Below, piece by piece: positions 7,898 through 14,776 of a stretch of DNA of 64,000 nt. The first letter of the stretch is position 1; every line of letters begins with the position of its first letter. This stretch comes from Oligoflexus tunisiensis (GTDB lineage: Bacteria; Bdellovibrionota_B; Oligoflexia; Oligoflexales; Oligoflexaceae): the NCBI RefSeq assembly GCF_001748245.1, contig NZ_BDFO01000001.1:2874471-2938470 (forward strand), given 5' to 3'. The notes beneath the pieces were generated by a model. That model saw only the letters and a program-made list of their open reading frames with translations. It was not told where the DNA came from and did no database searches. A program made the translations under genes and the position numbers.

Positions 7898-9016
7898 ATG
7901 AATAAGTCAAATCCTTTTGAAGCCTTGGGTCTGCCCCGGGATCCCTTGCTCCTGGCACCTTTGGCCGGAGTCTCGGATCATCCCTTTCGGCGAAGCTGTG
8001 CCGCCCAGGGCGCGGATCTGACTTATGTTGAAATGATTTCGGCCACGGCCCTGCTCTACGAGAGCCGTCGTACCTATGACATGCTGAAACGTCACAGCTC
8101 GGAGTCGATTCTGGGTGTGCAGGTCACCGCAGCCTCGGCGGATGATATGGGCCGTGCGGTGGAAATCCTGGCCCGCCATGACTTTGAAACCATCGACATC
8201 AACATGGGTTGTCCGGTGAAAAAGGTGGTGAAGACGGGCTGTGGTTCGGCGATCCTGCGCGATCCCGAGCGTGTTCTCAAAACGGTGCAGGCTGCCTGTT
8301 CCGCCACCGACAAACCGATCTCAGCCAAGATTCGTTTGGGCTGGGATCAACATTCCTTGAACGGACTGGAAGTCGCGCAGGCCGCGGAAGCCGGTGGTGC
8401 CGCATGGGTGACCGTGCACGGGCGCACGCGGTCCGATGACTATGGCATGCCGGTGAACCTCGAAGGCATTCGCCAGATCAAGGCCGCCTTGAAGATCCCG
8501 GTGATCGGGAATGGCAACCTCTTTCAGTTCGAGGATGTCGATCATATGAAAGCCGTCACCGGTGTGGACGGTGTCATGATCAGTCGCGGGGCGATGGGGA
8601 ATCCCTGGCTTTTCAAGGAAATCCGCCGTCGCGACAAAACTGTGAACGTCGATGAATGGGAAGAGACTGTGCTGCGGCACCTCGCCTGGCAGCAGGAGGA
8701 ATACGGCGATCAGCCCGGTGCGGCCGTGTGCATGCGCAAGCATCTGCTTTGGTATGCCAAGGGCTGGCAGGGCGTGAAGCCTTTCCGCGAGGCCGTGAAC
8801 GAAGCCGGCAGCCTGGGTGGGGCAGGGGAACTCGTGCGTAATTTTGCTGAGCAGCTGCGTAAGAGTCAGTATCTGTTCCGTGCTCCGCTCGTCCAAAATG
8901 AAGCCGGTTCCCGCTTTGCCTGGGATCCCAAGTATGAAATGGACCGCAGGCTGGATCGCGGCGTCGGTGACGATGGCCTCGAAAACCTCGCGGTGCACGA
9001 AGAGCTCTCCGTTTAA
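7898..9016 (+). CDS. dusB: tRNA-dihydrouridine synthase, DusB type
   Basis: 372 residues from ATG 7898, six bases after GAGAGG; an upstream ATG at 7880 lacks a site. FMN enzyme that reduces uridines in tRNA. It has the family start 'LLLAPLAGVSDHPFRR', then 'VEMISATAL'. The catalytic Cys is in 'DINMGCPVKKVVKTGCGSAI' (about C105). 'TVHGRTRSDDYG' carries the phosphate/FMN His, and 'VIGNGNLFQFEDV' with 'GVMISRGAMGNPWLF' forms the FMN barrel end. The C-terminal helical domain is present and the length is slightly above the E. coli enzyme (~320). A terminator follows. It could be named DusB/NifR3; paralogue assignment within Dus is by overall motif match. Confidence 0.92.
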   Translation: MNKSNPFEALGLPRDPLLLAPLAGVSDHPFRRSCAAQGADLTYVEMISATALLYESRRTYDMLKRHSSESILGVQVTAASADDMGRAVEILARHDFETIDINMGCPVKKVVKTGCGSAILRDPERVLKTVQAACSATDKPISAKIRLGWDQHSLNGLEVAQAAEAGGAAWVTVHGRTRSDDYGMPVNLEGIRQIKAALKIPVIGNGNLFQFEDVDHMKAVTGVDGVMISRGAMGNPWLFKEIRRRDKTVNVDEWEETVLRHLAWQQEEYGDQPGAAVCMRKHLLWYAKGWQGVKPFREAVNEAGSLGGAGELVRNFAEQLRKSQYLFRAPLVQNEAGSRFAWDPKYEMDRRLDRGVGDDGLENLAVHEELSV

Positions 9017-9034
9017 TCCTTTCTGGAAGAAAAT

Positions 9035-9068
9035 CCAAGGCCTGATGCGCCTTGGGTAAATTTTTTTT
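9035..9068 (+). terminator. Rho-independent terminator after dusB
   Basis: CCAAGGC (9035-9041) and GCCTTGG (9049-9055) form a 7-bp stem with a 7-nt loop. GTAAA and eight T follow (9061-9068). It lies 18 bp after the dusB stop. Confidence 0.85.
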
Positions 9069-9135
9069 ATATGCGAAAAACTCAAGCCTGGGTGCGTCCG
9101 CTACGATGGAATAAGGGTCACCGTTTAGGAGCGTC

Positions 9136-9234
9136 ATGACCCTGATGGGAAAACCTTACGCAGGACTGCGAGTGATCGTCGGTGTCGGTTTAAAGTCGTC
9201 ATTCCGCTGGGATAGGGTCATTGCTGTCTTTTAA
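9136..9234 (+). CDS. Possible 32-aa small protein
   Basis: ATG at 9136 is preceded by TAGGAG with a 5-6-base spacer, a better site than most genes here. It reads 32 codons to TAA (9232-9234): 'MTLMGKPYAGLRVIVGVGLK' then a short basic/aromatic tail. It sits between the dusB terminator and the STAS gene (77 bp gap), so it could be a leader peptide of the latter. Without homologues the case rests on the ribosome-binding site only. Confidence 0.35.
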   Translation: MTLMGKPYAGLRVIVGVGLKSSFRWDRVIAVF

Positions 9235-9311
9235 AGGTATTTTGAATAAAGTCCTGGGAATGATGGCCGATAGATTTTAAAGCTGTTGTCTAGTTTGAGG
9301 AAAGCCATACC

Positions 9312-9785
9312 ATGAGCCGCTGTGAATTTCGCTGGATCAACGACCGAACCCTGAAAATCTCAGGGACCATCGACGAGAATTTCTCGATCGACGAGGAGTT
9401 GCCAAAGTTCAAAGAGGAAGTCTGGATCGACTTGCGCGACGTCGCTCGTATCAACAGCTGCGGTGTGCGGGAATGGATCAAAGCGATTGTGAAAAACCAA
9501 TCGAAGATCCATTACATCAATTGTTCATCCGTGATAGTCACTCAGTTTTCGATGATTCCTGAGTTCATTGGCCGCCACGGTGTGGTGGATTCCTTTGAAA
9601 CGCAATTCGTCTGTCCCAGCTGTGGGCATGAGGATAGCATGATCCTGGTCGTCGGCAAGGACATCCAGGCCGGGCTGGAATCCTACATGGAAAGCCCCGA
9701 GATGAAGTGCTCCGAATGCGGTGAGCAGATGGAGTGCGATCACAACCCCGAGCTTTACTTCTCGTTCCTATCTGAAGTGGCCTGA
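9312..9785 (+). CDS. STAS-like protein with C-terminal zinc ribbon
   Basis: 157 residues; GAGGAAAG precedes the ATG. Residues 1-95 look like a STAS/anti-sigma-antagonist fold: short strands, then 'EVWIDLRDVARINSCGVREW' with Ser49 at the position usually phosphorylated in SpoIIAA proteins. Residues 100-137 add two Cys pairs, 'CPSCGHED' (C101, C104) and 'CSECGEQ' (C133, C136), which form a zinc ribbon. This suggests a partner-switching regulator whose ribbon could bind protein or nucleic acid. It faces the minus-strand regulator genes tail to tail. No kinase or phosphatase partner is adjacent. The fold call is good; the role is inferred. Confidence 0.75.
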   Translation: MSRCEFRWINDRTLKISGTIDENFSIDEELPKFKEEVWIDLRDVARINSCGVREWIKAIVKNQSKIHYINCSSVIVTQFSMIPEFIGRHGVVDSFETQFVCPSCGHEDSMILVVGKDIQAGLESYMESPEMKCSECGEQMECDHNPELYFSFLSEVA

Positions 9786-9855
9786 TTCCGCAGGCCGTTT
9801 CCCCATTCCTGAAATCAATCCTGCATCACGTATCACCCCTGCACCCGTCAGGGGC

Positions 9856-11979
9856 TTAGCCTGCTTCCTTCGTGTCCTGCAGCACAAGGCCGCGGTGATA
9901 ATCCTTGACCAGCTTGCCGCGTGGGCTGAAGTTGAGTTTCTTAGCCAGCAATTCCTGCGCGCGATCTTCACCCAAGGTGGTGCGATAAATATTGATCAGG
10001 CAGTAATCGGACCGGGTGATTTTCTCTGCAGCCGCGAGGCTCGCCTCCATCTGCCTCATCTGATCCATCTTTTCCTGCTCCGCCTGCTCACTGATGGGAG
10101 GATCGGATTTCAGGACGAGCGTTTCCCCGGAATTGACGGCGGCGACAATCCGGGTTTTCAGACTTTTGGCTTTGATGATCCTCTGCTGGTTCTGGCTGCG
10201 TTCCGCTTCCGACAGGGCTTTTAGGGCATCTTCCAGGCGATTGGCACGGGTGAGACCCAGGCCGAGGTTGTAGTGAATCAGAGCCCGCATCTCCTGCTGA
10301 TTCTCCGGCAGGGATTCGAGCGTGCGTTTATAAAGTTCGACGCCTTCCTCAAAATTGCCGACGCGTATCAAACTTACCGCGCGATTGTTCATAAACGCCA
10401 GAACTTCCTTGAATGATTTCAGGCGGCTGAGCAGCTTCTTTGCGGTCTCGGTGTGACCGCGTTTGATGGCACCCTTGGCCGCGGTTTCGATGACCTGGGC
10501 CGCGTCTTCATCCAGGTCCTGGGCCTTGCTCATCACCTGATCATAAGCCTGATCATTGCCCTGTTCCAGGTGGCACTCAGCAAGATTGCAAAGATGGGAA
10601 ACATTCATCGGTGAAATAAACGATACATTCGACAGGCAGCGCACCGCGGCATCAAAATCCCGCAGCTTCATCAGCGATTTGCCGAGTATCTCCATGGCCT
10701 CGCGTGAGCTGCCGCCGAGTCGCATGGCGTCGAGCGCATGTTTCTTGGCATGCAGGAAACAGCCGGAATCAAAGGCGATCTGCGCTTCCATCAGCAATTT
10801 ATCCGCTTCCAAAAGCGCGGGGAGGTCGAAATAAAGCTGCTTCAGCTTTTTGATTTCGGCCACATCGTGGCGCTTGGAAGCCAGGAGCAGCTTCTGTTTG
10901 ATCACAAAGGGATCCGTGGGATTGGTATGCTGCTGCAAGGTCCAGATGATATCCGCATTGAGGCGTTTGTCATCGATCGGCTTTTGCAAAAGGCGGCTCG
11001 CACCCAGTTCGCTCAGGAGGGGAACCTCGCGTTCCTCGATGGACTCGTTGATGACCAGGAGCGGGATATTCAATCCCAGGCGGTTCCTGAGTTTATAGAG
11101 GAACACCGGTCCCGGCAGATTTGGAAGTTTCCATTCACAGATCAAAAGGTCGAGCTTTTTATTCTGTCTTAACCATTTCAAAGCGCTCAAGGGATCGCGG
11201 TGGCAGTAGACCTCGCCAAAGCCGAGGTTCAGCAGAGTCTGTTTCATGAGATTCAATGATTCCGGGGTGGGATCCACCACCAGGCAGCTGCGGAAACCAA
11301 AGTGTTCGGCCAGAACCACATCGGGTTCATCCGGCACTTCCTCGCTTTCAAAAAATTCCCGACTGAGCTCGCGGACGCGATCCAGCTTGTCACCGCCGGT
11401 AATTTTTACCTGATGCAAAAGCACCTTGCCGGTCTCGAGTTCGCCCATCACCAGCAGGGTATGCGCCAACGCCAGCATAGAGTCGGCATTGCCGGGATAA
11501 ACCTGCAGAAGTCCGGTATAAAGGGTGCGCAGATCACCGAACTCGCGCCTCTCGTGCAGATATTCCTGCAGATAGCTGGCGGCGACCTTGATAAAGTCAT
11601 GCTCATGCGCCGTGAGGCGTTCGAGAAGTTTTTTGAACTCGGGAAGGCAGGCCTCGCGTGTCATGGCAAATCGATGGCAGGACAGGGCTCCCATGGCGAA
11701 GGCCTTGGGTAGGAGTTCATGATCCTGATCACGCAGGATCGAAACTTTCACATGGCGCAGCACCGGCTGCTGATTGATCACGTCGAGGAGCTGCAGAATC
11801 GAAGCGTTGCTGGCATCCTGCAAAGGACCAATGATCCAGCCGACTTCCTCCGCTTCCATCATTTCCAGACAGGTCTTGATATCGCTGACCACCACCACGT
11901 TGCTGAAACCGATTTCTTTCAGCACGGAAGAAAGCAATTGACGCTGCGAGCTACTCGCCGAGATGGCGAGGCAACGCAT
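9856..11979 (-). CDS. TPR protein with two pseudo-receiver domains
   Basis: 707 residues; ATG 11979 behind GAGGAAAA (an in-frame TTG at 12006 is disfavoured). Residues ~1-120 form a receiver-like fold lacking the acidic pocket ('RCLAISASSSQRQL', and Gly in 'GWIIGPL' where Asp belongs). TPR-like helices follow. A second receiver starts at 'SCLVVDPTPESLNLM' and has Glu282 in 'LLICEWKLPNLPG' in place of the phospho-acceptor Asp, with Lys kept in 'LLQKPID'. The C-terminal half is TPR solenoid ('NRAVSLIRVGNFEEGVELYK'). It shares architecture and many residues with 56618-58666. It lies downstream of a Sel1/receiver gene in the same operon (19 bp gap). Probably a cytoplasmic scaffold that does not need phosphorylation. 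Confidence 0.8.
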   Translation of the reverse strand: MRCLAISASSSQRQLLSSVLKEIGFSNVVVVSDIKTCLEMMEAEEVGWIIGPLQDASNASILQLLDVINQQPVLRHVKVSILRDQDHELLPKAFAMGALSCHRFAMTREACLPEFKKLLERLTAHEHDFIKVAASYLQEYLHERREFGDLRTLYTGLLQVYPGNADSMLALAHTLLVMGELETGKVLLHQVKITGGDKLDRVRELSREFFESEEVPDEPDVVLAEHFGFRSCLVVDPTPESLNLMKQTLLNLGFGEVYCHRDPLSALKWLRQNKKLDLLICEWKLPNLPGPVFLYKLRNRLGLNIPLLVINESIEEREVPLLSELGASRLLQKPIDDKRLNADIIWTLQQHTNPTDPFVIKQKLLLASKRHDVAEIKKLKQLYFDLPALLEADKLLMEAQIAFDSGCFLHAKKHALDAMRLGGSSREAMEILGKSLMKLRDFDAAVRCLSNVSFISPMNVSHLCNLAECHLEQGNDQAYDQVMSKAQDLDEDAAQVIETAAKGAIKRGHTETAKKLLSRLKSFKEVLAFMNNRAVSLIRVGNFEEGVELYKRTLESLPENQQEMRALIHYNLGLGLTRANRLEDALKALSEAERSQNQQRIIKAKSLKTRIVAAVNSGETLVLKSDPPISEQAEQEKMDQMRQMEASLAAAEKITRSDYCLINIYRTTLGEDRAQELLAKKLNFSPRGKLVKDYHRGLVLQDTKEAG

Positions 11980-11998
11980 GGCTTTTTCCTCAAAACGG

Positions 11999-12661
11999 TT
12001 AGGCAACGTTATTCTTCCTTTCCAGCAGACGTTTAGCGGTTTCCATCAGCGTCTCCGGACGCACCGGTTTCACCAGCCAGGAATCGATGGCCAGTTTCTT
12101 TCCTTCAGTGATCAACGCCGGCTGGGAATAGGCCGTCATGACGATTACGCGAGCCGATTCCGCGAGGCGCATGCGGCGCAGAGTTTTTACAAATTGCAGT
12201 CCATTTAATTTTGGCATCTTCAAATCGGTAATAATGAGCAGGATATCGGGGTTGGCCAAGACCTTCTGCACAGCCTCTTCGCCATTCAACGCATGCACCA
12301 CGCGGTAGCCGGCCGCCTCGAGAACTTCGCCCATGAGAGTTCGGAATTCGTCTTCATCGTCGGCCATGAGAATTTTGGGTGCCATCTCCTGCCCAGGCCG
12401 GGTCTCAGCCACGATGCGAGGGGCTGACGCTTCCTCTTCGATCGGGTCCAGCCACGAAGCCTCGATTTTGCCTTCTTCCAGTAATAACTTAAGCTTATCA
12501 ATGGCAAGCTGACGGCCGGCCTTGGCTGCCATCTGCCAATAGTGCGCGGCTTTGCGATAGTCCTGCTCGCGCTCCATGCCGATTTCATAAAGAAAAGCCA
12601 GCGAACACTGGGCCTCGGTATCGCCCTGCTCAGCCTTGGTTTCCAGATCGGACTCAGCCAT
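11999..12661 (-). CDS. Sel1-repeat plus receiver-domain response regulator
   Basis: 220 residues, start behind AAGGGA. Residues ~8-60 carry a Sel1/TPR-like unit ('DTEAQCSLAFLYEIGMEREQ', 'AAHYWQMAAKAG'). After a linker, a canonical receiver runs from about 95: acidic pair 'ILMADDEDEFRTL', phospho-acceptor in 'IITDLKMPKLNG', Thr in 'VIVMTAYS', Lys in 'WLVKPVRP'. No output domain follows, so signalling is likely through protein contact, perhaps with the adjacent TPR/pseudo-receiver protein in the same operon. Unlike that neighbour it retains every residue needed for phosphorylation. Confidence 0.88.
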   Translation of the reverse strand: MAESDLETKAEQGDTEAQCSLAFLYEIGMEREQDYRKAAHYWQMAAKAGRQLAIDKLKLLLEEGKIEASWLDPIEEEASAPRIVAETRPGQEMAPKILMADDEDEFRTLMGEVLEAAGYRVVHALNGEEAVQKVLANPDILLIITDLKMPKLNGLQFVKTLRRMRLAESARVIVMTAYSQPALITEGKKLAIDSWLVKPVRPETLMETAKRLLERKNNVA

Positions 12662-12886
12662 GACAAGTCCCTTCGGTTAATAGCAGTTTTCGATTATTCT
12701 ATCGGCAGGGTCCGCGGGGACTTGATGAGTGTAAGTTCCGATTCCCGAAGCCCAGTCTTGGTAAGGCCTGCAAAGAAAAGGAAAATCCTGAGTTGAGAGG
12801 GCCGTTTGTCAGCTTGAAAGGGTTGGAACTCGGCTTCGGATTCCTGTAGAACAGAGATGGTGATTGCAAGAATGAGGGTTTTTTAT

Positions 12887-13681
12887 ATGGCAAACCAGCA
12901 GCACATGCTGTCGCGACTCAAGGATCTTTCACAAATACCCTATATTGTGACGCTCGATGATGACCCGGTAATGGCGAGAATCATTGAGGAAACCTTGGGA
13001 TTGAAAAATTTTGCCTTTACCCAGAGCGAGCAGCTGCTCGAGTGCGCGGGCGAGATGTCGCCAGTTGGGGCCTTTGTGGATATCCACCTGAAAGGCGAAT
13101 GCGGTCTCGACATCATTCCCCGTCTTCGTGCGCTATGGCCGACGACTGCTATTATCGTCATCAGTGGTGATGAGTCGGATACGAGCATTAGCCAGGCTCT
13201 GGCATCGGGTGCGGATGATTTTGTGCGGAAGCCGATATCACCGGCGGAAGTGGTCGCGCGGCTGCGGGTCCGTATCGAGGACTTGAACGACAAGAATCGA
13301 ATGAACCTCCTCAAATTCGGCGATCTGAAAGTCGACCTCAAACACAAGACAATCAGTGGCGGCAAAAGCCAATTGATACTTTCTGCACGCGAGATCGATC
13401 TGCTGGCCGAATTGATTCGCGCCCATGGCACGATTGTGCCCAAGGACGTTCTGAAGCGCGAACTGTGGGGTTCGCTGGCGGTCAGCGATAATGCCCTGGA
13501 CCGCAAAATTTTTGAAGTGCGCCGGGCGTTGCGCGAAGTCAGTGACAATGTCGAACTCCACTCCATCTATGGAATCGGCATGGTCCTTAGAATGCGGAAT
13601 CAGGAAGCGGAACGCACGCTGCTCAATGATTTCGACGCCAAACTCAAGTCGACTCGCAAGGCGAAGACGACCAGCTATTAA
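12887..13681 (+). CDS. OmpR/PhoB-type response regulator
   Basis: 264 residues from ATG 12887 after GAGGG; an in-frame ATG at 12857 would add ten residues with a poor site. The receiver has 'YIVTLDDDPVMARII', Asp in 'GAFVDIHLKGECGLDII', Ser in 'IIVISGDES' and Lys in 'DDFVRKPISP'. The winged-helix DNA-binding domain (about 135-235) includes 'LSAREIDLLAELIRAHGTIV' and the recognition region 'VSDNALDRKIFEVRRAL', ending 'IYGIGMVLRM'. A ~25-residue basic tail follows. No cognate kinase is next to it; the nearest is the hybrid kinase 7 kb away. It is transcribed divergently from the Sel1/receiver operon. Confidence 0.92.
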   Translation: MANQQHMLSRLKDLSQIPYIVTLDDDPVMARIIEETLGLKNFAFTQSEQLLECAGEMSPVGAFVDIHLKGECGLDIIPRLRALWPTTAIIVISGDESDTSISQALASGADDFVRKPISPAEVVARLRVRIEDLNDKNRMNLLKFGDLKVDLKHKTISGGKSQLILSAREIDLLAELIRAHGTIVPKDVLKRELWGSLAVSDNALDRKIFEVRRALREVSDNVELHSIYGIGMVLRMRNQEAERTLLNDFDAKLKSTRKAKTTSY

Positions 13682-13692
13682 GCTGGTCTTTC
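13670..13692 (+). terminator. Possible terminator overlapping the stop codon
   Basis: ACCAGC (13670-13675) and GCTGGT (13682-13687) pair around the TAA of the OmpR-type gene and are followed by CTTTC. The stem is only 6 bp and the T run is short. Confidence 0.35.
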
Positions 13693-13871
13693 ACAAGCTC
13701 ATAGGGAATTCCACTGAAAGTTTCTACCAGACGGTAGGATTCATCGTCTTATCTTTCCCTCATTTTATCCCCTTTATCGTGGACATCAAGACCTCGCTTG
13801 CCTAAAACTCTAAGCTGATAATTCCAACTCAGGGCAGGGTGGGCCCAGCCCCATTCGCAGAGGAGACGTTC

Positions 13872-14294
13872 ATGAGATCGAGTGAGACTCCCTGGAAATT
13901 CGTGTTGCTTGGTGGTGATGGTGTAACAGCCGCCACCTATCGGGCTGCTGCCGCCCATGAGGGGCATCATCTGGACTATTTTTCATCGATGCATGACATT
14001 GGCTATGTGGGGCGTTTACGTGAGTATGATGCTGCGATTGTGCATGGGGACATGTATCCGCTGTCCGGACTGGAAGTGGCGGAATATCTCGAGAAGTTAT
14101 TTCAATCCCTGCCGATGATCCTGCTCACGCCCGATGAGGACCTGGACGCGGAACGTGCCAGGATTCCCACCAGCGTCGTGGATTGTTACCCCGTTTCCGA
14201 GCAGGCGCATACGGTGCTGCACCGTGCGATCCAGATTCTGCGGCTGCCACGCAAACAGCGGAGTCGTCTCCTGCTGGCCATGGAACGCAACTGA
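13872..14294 (+). CDS. Stand-alone receiver-like (pseudo-receiver) protein
   Basis: 140 residues from ATG 13872, seven bases after GAGGAG; an upstream ATG at 13839 lacks a site. It has the alternating pattern of a CheY fold: 'WKFVLLGGDGVTAATYR', then 'YDAAIVHGDMYPLSGLEVAE', 'LPMILLTPDEDLD' and a C-terminal helix. The first acidic pair is GGDG rather than DD. In the third strand, Gly falls where the phospho-acceptor is expected, with Asp one residue later. The usual Lys is replaced in 'VVDCYPVSEQAH'. It is probably not phosphorylated in the standard way. It closes the signalling cluster; its partner is unknown. Confidence 0.6.
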   Translation: MRSSETPWKFVLLGGDGVTAATYRAAAAHEGHHLDYFSSMHDIGYVGRLREYDAAIVHGDMYPLSGLEVAEYLEKLFQSLPMILLTPDEDLDAERARIPTSVVDCYPVSEQAHTVLHRAIQILRLPRKQRSRLLLAMERN

Positions 14295-14321
14295 TCACAC
14301 CTGTGTCTTATCATGGACGGA

Positions 14322-14354
14322 AAAGGGCTCGGGGCGCATGCCACCGGGCCCTTT
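14322..14354. terminator. Bidirectional hairpin between convergent genes
   Basis: AAAGGGCTCGG (14322-14332) pairs with CCGGGCCCTTT (14344-14354) with one G-U pair, loop 11 nt. The A/T ends of the stem give short U tracts on both strands. It separates the pseudo-receiver (+) and the 85-residue gene (-). Confidence 0.6.
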
Positions 14355-14395
14355 GCTTAGGATACGATCGTCAATGGGGACGCGAACACACGGCC

Positions 14396-14653
14396 TTAAC
14401 TCCGCCGCCGCATGCCGACCAGCTGCTTGGTTTTCGCGGCGACCTGACTGCCAGCTAGTTTAACGTGAGCCTCGACAATCGCGTCGGATCCACTATGCAG
14501 CAGAAGTTGATAACCCAGAGCAGAAAGTGGACCCAGGAAGACATCGCCGATTTCGACAGAGCAGGGCGATTTCAAGCGAAACACGCTATACGTTCCATCG
14601 ATCACGCGAACGGCAACCATATCCTGATTTTTTAAGATGACGCGACCTTCCAT
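14396..14653 (-). CDS. Hypothetical beta-rich small protein, 85 aa
   Basis: ATG 14653 is preceded by GAGGAG. The sequence alternates short hydrophobic strands ('RVILKNQDMVAVRVIDGTYS', 'VFRLKSPCSVEIGDVFLGPL') and ends in basic residues. It has no signal peptide, membrane span or catalytic motif, and looks like a small beta-barrel of the SH3/PilZ size class. I cannot name a family. It is downstream of addA on the same strand with 124 bp between, including a UUCG hairpin, so it probably has its own promoter. Confidence 0.65.
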   Translation of the reverse strand: MEGRVILKNQDMVAVRVIDGTYSVFRLKSPCSVEIGDVFLGPLSALGYQLLLHSGSDAIVEAHVKLAGSQVAAKTKQLVGMRRRS

Positions 14654-14731
14654 AGTCTCCTCACGGTCTCGGCACGCCGGCCGGCGGCCAGTTTCCTCTT
14701 AGTGTGATTTGATCATAATGGTGCCATATTA

Positions 14732-14747
14732 GGGTGGCGAACCACCC
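14732..14747 (-). terminator. UUCG-capped hairpin after addA
   Basis: On the minus strand GGGTGG and CCACCC flank a TTCG tetraloop, 30 bp after the addA stop. The following bases (TAATATGG) are AT-rich but lack a true T run, so it may be an mRNA end stabiliser or weak terminator. Confidence 0.45.
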
Positions 14748-14776
14748 AGGACAAGTCCGTTCTCAAAACCTTCCTG

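Noticed and set aside
12725..12796. 23-codon basic peptide frame in the spacer before the OmpR-type gene
   Set aside because: Only a weak GGGGA before the ATG, and the spacer is needed for two divergent promoters.
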